40,875 nt of DNA from a bacterium ADurb.Bin157 (GTDB taxonomy: Bacteria > Muiribacteriota > Ozemobacteria > Ozemobacterales > Ozemobacteraceae), in contig MWDD01000021.1 in assembly GCA_002070375.1 (NCBI GenBank), forward strand, positions 1-40,875. Direction: 5' to 3'. Positions within the stretch are counted from its first letter, which is position 1, and each line of letters opens with the position of its first letter. Positions 1 through 7,475 of the stretch are shown one piece after another. The translations under genes were made by a program, and so were the position numbers. The notes under the pieces are model-generated. The model searched no databases. It was given only the letters and a program-made list of their open reading frames with translations, and was not told where the DNA came from.

Positions 1-1
1 C

Positions 2-520
2 AAAGGCGTTTATAGTTTTTATGGCTCTCTTGCTTCTATTACAGGTTTTATAGGGGTTGCTGCAGGTGGAGACTTCTCGTTGGCTCTTAAAAAAGATGAC
101 GATAAAACGGTTCTATATAGCTGGGGTACAAATACCTATGGCCAGCTTGGTTTGGGTAACTACGATACTGCTCAAACTATGGCGAAGGTTCCTGATTTTC
201 CGCCGAATAGCGAGAAACTTCGCTCAGTTTCTGCCGGCGCTGTACATGCTTTGGTATTGACTGAAAGCGGAAAAGTTTATGCTTGGGGTCGAAACAACTA
301 TGGGCAGTTAGGCATCGGCAATACGACGAATAAGAATGTACCGACTCTTATAACGGCATTAAACGGCAAAAAGATAATAAGCATTGCGGCAGGTGATAAT
401 CACTCGCTGGCAATGGATGACGCCTTTAATGTGTACTCTTGGGGGCGAAACAATTATGGTCAGCTTGGGCTTGGCAATACAACAAACAGAAACACTCCGA
501 CTCTGGTCCCGGATTTGTGA
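2..520 (+). CDS. RCC1-repeat (regulator of chromosome condensation type) protein, 3' end only
   Basis: The frame is open to the left edge of the window, so only the C-terminal ~172 residues are present and the start lies outside. Three blades of an RCC1-type beta-propeller are visible, each with the core (V/S)Y(S/A)WG-x-N-x-YGQLG(L/I)GN followed by a partner-strand segment such as N(T)P-T-L; intervening segments carry the typical AAGDxHSLA. RCC1 propellers are usually protein-interaction or surface modules; in bacteria they are common in secreted or surface proteins. The function of this one cannot be told from the fragment. The last repeat is followed directly by the stop, so the propeller forms the C terminus. 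An internal TTG at 80 is not a credible start because the repeat pattern continues upstream of it. Confidence 0.88.
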   Translation, partial: KGVYSFYGSLASITGFIGVAAGGDFSLALKKDDDKTVLYSWGTNTYGQLGLGNYDTAQTMAKVPDFPPNSEKLRSVSAGAVHALVLTESGKVYAWGRNNYGQLGIGNTTNKNVPTLITALNGKKIISIAAGDNHSLAMDDAFNVYSWGRNNYGQLGLGNTTNRNTPTLVPDL

Positions 521-614
521 GCAGTTTAATTTCCTTTTGAGGTTTATTATATTGCAATCAGGTTTGTGTTTGTGTTATTGTTTTTTTTGTCTATTTGAAA
601 AGTGACTTAAAAAG

Positions 615-667
615 CCTCTTTAAATCTTAATTTTTTGAGATGTCTGAGATTTTGCTTTTTAAAGAGG
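615..667. repeat. 10-bp perfect inverted repeat in the RCC1 to 749-gene intergenic region (possible weak terminator)
   Basis: CCTCTTTAAA at 615-624 is matched by TTTAAAGAGG at 658-667, with a 33-nt loop. No T-run follows directly, so it is a poor intrinsic terminator; it may be an RNA hairpin or mark the end of the RCC1 transcript. A second, shorter dyad, TTGCCG (683-688) with CGGCAA (709-714) followed by TTTT, lies just downstream. The rest of the 228-bp gap (521-748) shows no convincing promoter and no small gene that I could support. Confidence 0.35.
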
Positions 668-748
668 TTAGACGCGGCCTTATTGCCGTGTTAATTTAGA
701 TGTGTCGGCGGCAATTTTAACGTTGGCATGTAATATGGAGTTTTACCT

Positions 749-2956
749 GTGGTAAATGATAAAAACAATGTTGAGCGCGAGTTTTCCCTTATTAAAGAAG
801 GGTTAAAACTGAACAAGGGCAGGATCGCCGAATTTTTGAAACAACGTGTCGGACCCGGCGATTGGAGCCTTTCCGAAGAAGAATTCTCCGAACCTTCCGA
901 TTTACTTTTTGCGACCGAAGACAACAAAAAAAGACAGTATGTTTTGATTGACATTTCTGTGCCCCACCTCGGAATCGGCCAAAAATACCTTTTGCCCGCA
1001 AAAGGCAAGGTTTTTCAGAAAGAGAAAAATGTACCCGCTTCGAGAATCAAAAAAGCTATAATTTTGATAAGACGCGGCATAGACGGCGTTAAGACCTTGC
1101 CCGCAAGAATCAGATGCCCGATTATCGAAGTTCAGTTAGAGAATATTGTTGCACGAAAAACCTCTAACAAAGAACAAGATACCGAGAATAGAAACGTTCA
1201 CAGAAGTGATCACAGAAATGATCGGAATGCCACGGCAAAAAAGACTGTTTCTGACGCGGGCAACGAACCGGCTCCAAAAGCCCCTGAGGTTGTTCCGGTC
1301 ACTTCTGAGATGCTCTCGGCACTTAAAGAGGCCATGGTTTATGATTGCATTTCTACCGCTTACAAACGCACAAATAAATATGTGTGCCGAGGGCTCTGGA
1401 AATGGATTGAACGCGAAATTATCGATTCAAATGTTCATTTTTTCTTTATAATTCTTTCTGCAATTTATCAGGGCAAGACCGGTGAGATTTTAGGCAGAAA
1501 ATTTAATACTTTTGAATCTATGACCGAGCACTCGGACGATGTTATAAACGCGATTTTCTCTAAAGAAAACCCCCTCGTTGACGACATAAGGAAAGATTCA
1601 GAGCGACATAAAAAAGCTATTTCTAAATTTATGATTTGCTTCGCTCAAACTCCGCCTTTTGAATATTTGAAGTCTTTGTTTTTAAAAGAATTCAGAAGCA
1701 GCGGAGACAGTTTAAAATCAAGAATGAGCGTTTACACAACTTTGCAGCAACTTCTTGAAAGATGCGGCTTCGAAGGCGAAAGAGAGGTGTTTTATCCCCT
1801 CGAAATTCTTGATGAACTTAAAATCTATCAGGGCATAATGGTAGGCGACTACTCAAAACTTAGAATAGACAACGCTTCAAAAAAACTTAAACACCTCATT
1901 CCGCAAGTTAATTGGACGGCCGATGATATTTACAAACTCAGAGATGACTTGGCAAAAGCTCTTTCGGTGCCTTCGGCTGAATTTAATCTGAATGCATATT
2001 TGCCTCAGGCTTTTTATCAAGATGCAAAACTGATGGCCGCAACAAAAAAAGAGGCCATCAGAAAGCCCGAAGAAAAACAACAGCAGTCCAAAAATCAAGA
2101 CTTTCCGGACAATAGGCAAGAAGACCGAAAAAGAGAACCTCGCGATCGTCATTTCCGTGACCGGCAAAAAGTCGAAGAGCCAAAAAGCGAAATTGTTGAA
2201 GAGAACAAAACTTATAAGGTTTTAGCAACCGAAGAAGAATACGCAAAACAGCCTTCTGTAAGAAACTCAGATGTTCCGCCTAAAAAGCACCGACGAAATT
2301 ATGAAGAAGAGTCCGCATATAAAGCGGCAATGCAGGCCGAAAAAGCAGATGGCTCAATGATTCCCGCTTCAGAAAGCAAAAAGCCCGTCAAGCGTGTTGT
2401 TGCCGAAGAAGTTCATGGCAATGATCAGCCAATCGAAGATGCCGCTGAGACTCCGATAGAAACTCCAAAAGTCGGACAATACGTCGAATATGATCTGTTT
2501 GGAAACGCCATTAATGCAAGAACGGGCGACTGTGACGAAGCTCGCCACCGATTTTTCGAAAGTTACGGCGGCCAGTTCTTTGAAGATATGGACGCATTAA
2601 AGATGGCAATAGCCATGACTAATTACGAAAAAGAAAGATTGGCGCGTGCCGCAAGAGCTCCGAAGGTTGAAGTTGAAAAAACAGAGGCCGAGTACGAAGC
2701 CGAAGACAATTATATGCCTCCGACAAAAAATCAGATGGCAAAAGTTCAGCCGCGCAGACCCTATAATCCGTCAGACAATATGCAGCCGCGAAAACCTCAA
2801 AGCAATGATAACCGCGATTCCAGAAGTTCTGCGCCAAACAGAGACTCGAATCGTAAGCCCTACAACAGAGATAAGAATAATTCCTCGAAACGCTACAATA
2901 ATAAAAAGGGCGGCTTTTCGAGGGGTAAATCTAATCCAAGACAGGTAAGTAACTAA
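749..2956 (+). CDS. unrecognised 735-aa protein with a basic Arg/Asn-rich C-terminal tail
   Basis: I do not recognise the family. The GTG start at 749 follows a GGAG Shine-Dalgarno at 737-740. Residues about 1-140 look folded (mixed alpha/beta with hydrophobic strands, e.g. RQYVLIDISV and AIILIRRGI). A charged linker comes next, then a mainly helical region at about 190-420. From about 425 onward the protein is low complexity: first rich in K, E, Q and R, then ending in about 65 residues dominated by R, N, S, K and P. Such tails are common in proteins that bind RNA or that sit on RNA-processing machines, which is only a hint here. No signal peptide or membrane segment is visible, so it is probably cytoplasmic. 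Its stop overlaps the next start (TAATG), which implies one transcript with the small membrane protein, ruvC and M23 peptidase genes. Confidence 0.7.
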   Translation: MVNDKNNVEREFSLIKEGLKLNKGRIAEFLKQRVGPGDWSLSEEEFSEPSDLLFATEDNKKRQYVLIDISVPHLGIGQKYLLPAKGKVFQKEKNVPASRIKKAIILIRRGIDGVKTLPARIRCPIIEVQLENIVARKTSNKEQDTENRNVHRSDHRNDRNATAKKTVSDAGNEPAPKAPEVVPVTSEMLSALKEAMVYDCISTAYKRTNKYVCRGLWKWIEREIIDSNVHFFFIILSAIYQGKTGEILGRKFNTFESMTEHSDDVINAIFSKENPLVDDIRKDSERHKKAISKFMICFAQTPPFEYLKSLFLKEFRSSGDSLKSRMSVYTTLQQLLERCGFEGEREVFYPLEILDELKIYQGIMVGDYSKLRIDNASKKLKHLIPQVNWTADDIYKLRDDLAKALSVPSAEFNLNAYLPQAFYQDAKLMAATKKEAIRKPEEKQQQSKNQDFPDNRQEDRKREPRDRHFRDRQKVEEPKSEIVEENKTYKVLATEEEYAKQPSVRNSDVPPKKHRRNYEEESAYKAAMQAEKADGSMIPASESKKPVKRVVAEEVHGNDQPIEDAAETPIETPKVGQYVEYDLFGNAINARTGDCDEARHRFFESYGGQFFEDMDALKMAIAMTNYEKERLARAARAPKVEVEKTEAEYEAEDNYMPPTKNQMAKVQPRRPYNPSDNMQPRKPQSNDNRDSRSSAPNRDSNRKPYNRDKNNSSKRYNNKKGGFSRGKSNPRQVSN

Positions 2957-3165
2957 TGAACTACATGGCCAAAAGATCTTTGTTAATCTTGTGCGTTATG
3001 TTGCCTTCACTTTTAATTTCTGAAGCTTTCGGATACAACACTACAGTTATTTCGGCTCTCACCGCCGGAATTTCGAGCGGTATATCTGTAGTGCTTTTTC
3101 CCGACCCTGAGCACATCAGAAGAATCGAAGCGCAGCAAAAACGCGAACAAGAAGAAAAAGAATAA
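2956..3165 (+). CDS. small hydrophobic protein (69 aa), unknown function
   Basis: ATG at 2956 overlaps the TAA stop of the preceding gene by one base, and the next gene begins 12 bases after its stop, so it sits tightly in an operon. The N terminus reads like a signal peptide or membrane anchor: basic MAKR, then a hydrophobic LLILCVMLPSLLI run. A second weakly hydrophobic stretch at about residues 31-47 is followed by a highly charged C-terminal helix rich in R, E, K and Q. A second ATG at 2965 is an alternative start. No family recognised; support comes from the gene packing and from the membrane-protein composition. Confidence 0.55.
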   Translation: MNYMAKRSLLILCVMLPSLLISEAFGYNTTVISALTAGISSGISVVLFPDPEHIRRIEAQQKREQEEKE

Positions 3166-3177
3166 GGTCTGATAAAA

Positions 3178-3663
3178 TTGAAAATTCTCATAGGGCTAGA
3201 CCTTGCAACAAAATTGGGTATCAGCGTATTCGATATTACCTCTGAAAAACTTGTTTTCAGTGACAGCGTGAAGCTTCCGAAAGGTGACACCCAGCTGCGT
3301 GTGCTTGCTCTTTATGACTATTTGAAAGAAATGTTCAATAAGTATAAGCCGACAGAAATTGCCGTCGAAGACGTTTTTCTGCCGGCTAAGACTTCTCCCA
3401 GAACACCGATTGCTTTGGGTGAACTTCGGGGAATTGCCAGACTTTGCGCGGCACAGAATAATCTGCCGGTATTTTTTTACCCTGCCAGAAAAGTTAAAAT
3501 GGCAATAACAGGCTTTGGGAATGCCTGCAAAGACGATATTGTGTGCTGGATACAAAATGAGTTCAAAATTAAGGTCAAAGACGACAATGAAGCCGATGCC
3601 ATAAGCATCGGTTATACACATCTCCTCGAAAGAAGGTTTTTGGCTTGCGTTAGCGGAGGTTGA
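3178..3663 (+). CDS. ruvC: RuvC-like crossover junction endodeoxyribonuclease
   Basis: RuvC is the dimeric RNase H-fold nuclease that resolves Holliday junctions. The 161-aa length matches the family. Visible motifs are GLDLATKLG with D8, the strand AVEDVF with E64, the helix LGELRGIAR, the segment FFYPARKVKMAITGFGNACKDD resembling the RuvC substrate-binding loop, and NEADAISIGYTH with D140. E. coli RuvC uses D7, E66, D138 and D141; the position matching D138, which is His in some bacteria, is Asn137 here, with Asp136 next to it. The start is TTG at 3178, with AAGG at 3164-3167 upstream. The neighbours are not ruvA or ruvB but a small membrane protein and an M23 peptidase, so the assignment rests on sequence motifs alone. 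A distant RuvC-fold paralogue remains possible. Confidence 0.82.
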   Translation: MKILIGLDLATKLGISVFDITSEKLVFSDSVKLPKGDTQLRVLALYDYLKEMFNKYKPTEIAVEDVFLPAKTSPRTPIALGELRGIARLCAAQNNLPVFFYPARKVKMAITGFGNACKDDIVCWIQNEFKIKVKDDNEADAISIGYTHLLERRFLACVSGG

Positions 3664-3664
3664 T

Positions 3665-5626
3665 TTGAAAGGTTTGGTATTACTCTCTCTTTTTTTGTTT
3701 TGTTTCGTTTCAGCTTTTGGCGCCGAACCGGTTTTGTGGCCGATTGATATAGAAATATCTCAAAGTTCGAGTTTTGCCGAAATGAGGGGCATGCGCCATC
3801 ATGCCGGGATTGACTTACGCACAAAGCAGCGCAACGGGTTTCCCGTTGTTGCAATCGAGGACGGATACATTTCGAGAGTTGGAGTTTCTTTCAGAAGTTA
3901 CGGAAAAGTAATTTACATTGACCACCCCAAGCTTAATGCAAAAGTTGTTTACGGCCATTTGCAGGATTTTAACGGCAAGTTAAAGGAATATGTCGACAAA
4001 AAGCTCGCAAAGATAGGCAAACCTTTTGGCATTAATGATTACTTCAAACCAAACAGGTTCCCGGTTAAAAAGGGGGATGTGGTGGGTTTTACGGGCGAGA
4101 CCGGTTCAGGCCCTTCCCATTTGCACTTTGAGATGCGAACAATGAACGATGAGCCGGTAGCACCGGCTTTATTTGGCTACAGACCCGCAGATTCTATTTT
4201 CCCTGTCTTTCATAATTTATATATCGAACCGATGGCCTACGGCACAGTTATTGAAAACAGTTTTTTGCCTTTTCAAATGAAGTGCATAAAAAAATCGGCC
4301 GGGTATTATACCTTAGCGAAAGTGCCGACAATTTTCGGGCGGGTAGGTTTTCAGACCGGTATTTCAGATTCTAACGGCGTGGGCAACAAATTCGGGATCG
4401 AAAAAGTCTCGTTTATTGTAAACGGTAAAATTTTGATTGAGCGCCTTTTTCATAAATATAGCTATTCCGAAGACAGGCAGGCTCCATGGGTTTTTGATTA
4501 TTTTAAAACATCCATCAGGTCGACCGGTTATGTTTATAACCTCTTTAAGTGGCCTTTTGAGACCCTTGATTTCGCAAAGTCATACGAAGGCTACAGCGGC
4601 TTTCTCAACACCTTAGAATACCCGGCCGGTAAGTTAAATTTTGCGGTTAAAGCTTATGATTACGGCAACAACCATATAAAGGCCGACGGTGCAATAACTT
4701 GCACAGACATTTCTTTCAAAGATAAGACTATTCCCGGCGAAGTTTTGGCTGATTATGGCGATTTTTCAGTAACTCAAAACCATTTTAGTCTCATAGCCGT
4801 GGCAAAGCGAAAGCCGGGCGCAAAGCCCAAACAAGGCAATCTGCCTGTTTTTGGTATGATTGAGTGCCGAGATTCAGGCGGGACGCTTTTTGCGATGCCA
4901 TGTATTTTAAGGGAAGACGCAATCGAGATCGCCTTCGACAATCATGCTCGGTGGCAATACGGTGCCCGGGTAAAAAATGTAAAAATCTTGGAAGAAACGG
5001 TATTTGTAGATTATAACGGCAAACTTGTCAGGTCTGAAGAGGGTGGGGAAGTGCAGTTTAATATAAGAAGCCTTCATTTTGGGGCGTTTGTTTCTTTCGG
5101 GTCTGCTGATAACAAATGTGTAAACAGCAGGGGCTTGCCTAAAATTACTCCTGTTTGGGTTTTGAAGCCCGGTAATATAGTTTTTGACGCAGAAGCAAGG
5201 GTAAGACTGGCTTTTGCAAATTATGCGGGGAACCCTGAAAAGTTAGGGGTATACTGCGTTAGCGATAATGGTAATGTCAGCTACAACGGCGAAACTCTCG
5301 AGTATGGTATTTTATCTTTTGTAACTCGCACAGGCGGAAAATATATAGTATTGGAAGACAACGCAGCGCCTGAAGTCAAATATTCTCGGGTCGGTTTTAA
5401 TTACGATATCGGAAATTGTTTTATTTTTACTGTTTCGGATTTGGGGAAAGGTGTCGATTACTTAGGTATGTCTGCTACGATTAACGGAAAAAGAGCAGTT
5501 GTTTACAGTGACCCTGACCGAAGAGAAGTTTATGTCAAGAAGCCTGCGGGCAACAAAGTGTGTGACATTAAAGTTAAAGTGAATGACAGGGCGGGAAATG
5601 TAACTTCTGTATCTGTTAAGAAGTAA
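3665..5626 (+). CDS. secreted M23-family (LytM-type) metallopeptidase with large C-terminal beta-rich region
   Basis: M23 peptidases cleave peptide cross-links in peptidoglycan and depend on zinc. A signal peptide is clear (residues 1-20: hydrophobic LVLLSLFLFCFVSAFG, then AEP). The peptidase domain spans about 25-170 and keeps all the ligands: H46 and D50 in HHAGID, catalytic H98 in YGHL, and H152/H154 in SHLHFE, so it should be active. An insert of about 35 residues (about 102-135) separates YGHL from the KKGDVVGFTG strand. The remaining roughly 480 residues are beta-rich with no recognised domain and may target the enzyme or hold substrate. The TTG start at 3665 has a strong GGAGG at 3655-3659, inside the end of ruvC; only one base separates the two genes, which suggests translational coupling. 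Confidence 0.88.
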   Translation: MKGLVLLSLFLFCFVSAFGAEPVLWPIDIEISQSSSFAEMRGMRHHAGIDLRTKQRNGFPVVAIEDGYISRVGVSFRSYGKVIYIDHPKLNAKVVYGHLQDFNGKLKEYVDKKLAKIGKPFGINDYFKPNRFPVKKGDVVGFTGETGSGPSHLHFEMRTMNDEPVAPALFGYRPADSIFPVFHNLYIEPMAYGTVIENSFLPFQMKCIKKSAGYYTLAKVPTIFGRVGFQTGISDSNGVGNKFGIEKVSFIVNGKILIERLFHKYSYSEDRQAPWVFDYFKTSIRSTGYVYNLFKWPFETLDFAKSYEGYSGFLNTLEYPAGKLNFAVKAYDYGNNHIKADGAITCTDISFKDKTIPGEVLADYGDFSVTQNHFSLIAVAKRKPGAKPKQGNLPVFGMIECRDSGGTLFAMPCILREDAIEIAFDNHARWQYGARVKNVKILEETVFVDYNGKLVRSEEGGEVQFNIRSLHFGAFVSFGSADNKCVNSRGLPKITPVWVLKPGNIVFDAEARVRLAFANYAGNPEKLGVYCVSDNGNVSYNGETLEYGILSFVTRTGGKYIVLEDNAAPEVKYSRVGFNYDIGNCFIFTVSDLGKGVDYLGMSATINGKRAVVYSDPDRREVYVKKPAGNKVCDIKVKVNDRAGNVTSVSVKK

Positions 5627-5651
5627 AAGTTTATCTTTTATAAGAAATAAC

Positions 5652-5679
5652 TTGCAAAAAGCGGACATTTGTATATTTT
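5652..5679 (+). promoter_or_regulatory. candidate promoter for the FecR1 gene
   Basis: TTGCAA at 5652-5657 and TATTTT at 5674-5679 are separated by 16 bp; an overlapping TATATT (5672-5677) would give 14 bp. It lies in the 96-bp gap before the FecR1 start at 5723. The match is moderate, and it shares the TTGC -35 seen at other intergenic sites in this window. Confidence 0.35.
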
Positions 5680-5722
5680 CAATGTACGACCGGCATTATG
5701 CTTTCTTAGGAGTTTATAAAAG

Positions 5723-7423
5723 ATGAAACAGATCGGACCGCTGCTGTTCATTTTCGCAATTTTAACTTGCACGACACTGTTTGCCGACATTTTAAGTGTC
5801 GATTTCAATAATGTACATGGCACTGTTTTTGTCAGGCCTGATTCACAGACTGACGAATCTTATAAGCCTGTCAAAAGAAAAGACAGATTGTCGGTTGGCG
5901 ACAGAGTTCTTGTAAAAAATGATTCCGGGGTTGTGTTGAACTTTTCAAACCGCGGAACCATGGTCTTAAAAGGCGAATCTGTTGCAGTATTAACACAGAG
6001 TATAGACAACGAAATAAAATATAATTTGCTCTCGGGCGATATCTGGTTAAGCTTAAAAAATATTTCTTACAATGGTTTTGTGGGAATAGAAATGAGCCAG
6101 TCCAGTGTAAGAATCAACAGAGGCAATATTACCTTGTCAGTTTCACCCGACGGTTTGGATAACCATATAAGGGTGTTAAACGGCGAAGCAGAAGTTAAGA
6201 TAAAAGGCAGAGCCGGCGTTTCTGTTTTGAGGGCAGGGCAGGGGATGGTTTTAAAACAAAGGCTTGCCGACGCGATGCGTAATATACCGGCCAAGGGTGT
6301 TGTAGATGTTTTTGATATACAAGACGAAGAAGAACGCTGGGAATCAGCAACGAGCAGAATCGGTTCAGAGCTTAGCATTGATGAGTTAACAAGAAAATTA
6401 AATAAGTACAGCGATGATATAGACAATGACGGCAAAGTCATATTGCAGCAATACGAACGAATAATGGCCGGCAGCGGTACTTTATCGGATGTTACCTCAT
6501 TAAAAAACAAAATTGCGCAGTTCCAGGCAATGTTGGCTGAAGCCGCCCAATACGGCAGAAACGGAAAACTTCGAATCGAAGCTTTCGAAAAAGAATCTAA
6601 AGCAGGTAGCAAGAAGTCTGATGACAGCGAAGATGTCGAATTATTGGACGGATACAAAAAGACTTCTCTTCAAAGTGCTCTGGTAAGGTTAGAGACGATT
6701 TTGTCCTATTTTAAAAATAAACTGGGCAAGGCGAGCACCGGCGTTTACGAAAAGAGCGAACCCGAAAAGAATATTCAAAAGCCTATCGAAGCGGTAGAAC
6801 CCCTCGAACAGTCTCTCAAAGACGCGTATGACATTTCCCTTGAAATTAGACGTGCGGTGTTAAAAGGAGTTAACGGGAAGGGGCGAAATTGGTTTGCCAA
6901 TGCACGCGAAACCTTGGGACGCTGCCACGAGGCTTTGGTAAAAGAATCGGCCAAAATAGCAGAAGAACAGATTTTATACCCGAGGGACAAGAAATTGCCT
7001 GATTTGGCGAAAAAGGCAGAGAAGTATATCGAAGAAGTTAAGAAAATATGCAAATCTTTTGAAGTTGTTGAAGTTCCTTTAGATGTATTGAGTTACTTAA
7101 GAGACCTGCAGGACAACATTGCAGCGAATACGGGGCAGATTGTAGCCGCGATTGAAGAATACAGAACAACGGGAACAGGCAGTTTGGCGGCTAAGCAGAA
7201 GAAAAGACGGGAATATTTGAAAATCGTTAATACATACAGCAATGTTAAGCGCGATTATAAAAGGGCAGAAAGGCAATGCAAACGGATTCTGAGAAGTGTT
7301 TTGCCTACTATGTATAAGACCGAAGAAATTGAAGAAATAGAAGCATTATGGAGAGACGTTGAAGTTGATTTTGTAAGGTTAGACGAAGAGAGCGGAACTT
7401 TACAGCAAATAATGAATGAATAG
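5723..7423 (+). CDS. secreted FecR-domain protein with long alpha-helical C-terminal domain (FecR1)
   Basis: FecR domains are periplasmic beta-rich modules, best known from iron-siderophore signalling but also found in proteins of unrelated function. A signal peptide covers about residues 1-21 (LLFIFAILTCTTLFA). The FecR region follows at about 25-205: an opening VHGTVFVRPD, a central LLSGDIWLSLK and a closing VLNGEAEVKI...AGQGMVL, all typical of the family. Residues about 210-566 are helical and charged, with signatures GKGRNWF (385-391) and NVKRDYKRAER (from 507). The protein at 10827-12467 has the same layout and the same signatures, so the two are paralogues. No FecI-like sigma factor or TonB receptor is nearby, so the classical iron-signalling role is not supported. 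ATG at 5723 has AGGAG at 5708-5712. The 1087-aa barrel protein begins 52 bp downstream, probably on the same transcript. Confidence 0.82.
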   Translation: MKQIGPLLFIFAILTCTTLFADILSVDFNNVHGTVFVRPDSQTDESYKPVKRKDRLSVGDRVLVKNDSGVVLNFSNRGTMVLKGESVAVLTQSIDNEIKYNLLSGDIWLSLKNISYNGFVGIEMSQSSVRINRGNITLSVSPDGLDNHIRVLNGEAEVKIKGRAGVSVLRAGQGMVLKQRLADAMRNIPAKGVVDVFDIQDEEERWESATSRIGSELSIDELTRKLNKYSDDIDNDGKVILQQYERIMAGSGTLSDVTSLKNKIAQFQAMLAEAAQYGRNGKLRIEAFEKESKAGSKKSDDSEDVELLDGYKKTSLQSALVRLETILSYFKNKLGKASTGVYEKSEPEKNIQKPIEAVEPLEQSLKDAYDISLEIRRAVLKGVNGKGRNWFANARETLGRCHEALVKESAKIAEEQILYPRDKKLPDLAKKAEKYIEEVKKICKSFEVVEVPLDVLSYLRDLQDNIAANTGQIVAAIEEYRTTGTGSLAAKQKKRREYLKIVNTYSNVKRDYKRAERQCKRILRSVLPTMYKTEEIEEIEALWRDVEVDFVRLDEESGTLQQIMNE

Positions 7424-7475
7424 TTAACTTGAGTAATCAACTTAGTAAGAAAAATCTGCACAGGAAAAGTAGGAT

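Noticed and set aside
5627..5722. Imperfect hairpin after the M23 gene as a terminator
   Set aside because: The stem (around 5627-5654) has bulges and no T-run follows on the plus strand.
6067..6657. A 196-codon open frame on the minus strand
   Set aside because: It is antisense to FecR1, with Ser/Leu/Ile-rich composition typical of a shadow frame.
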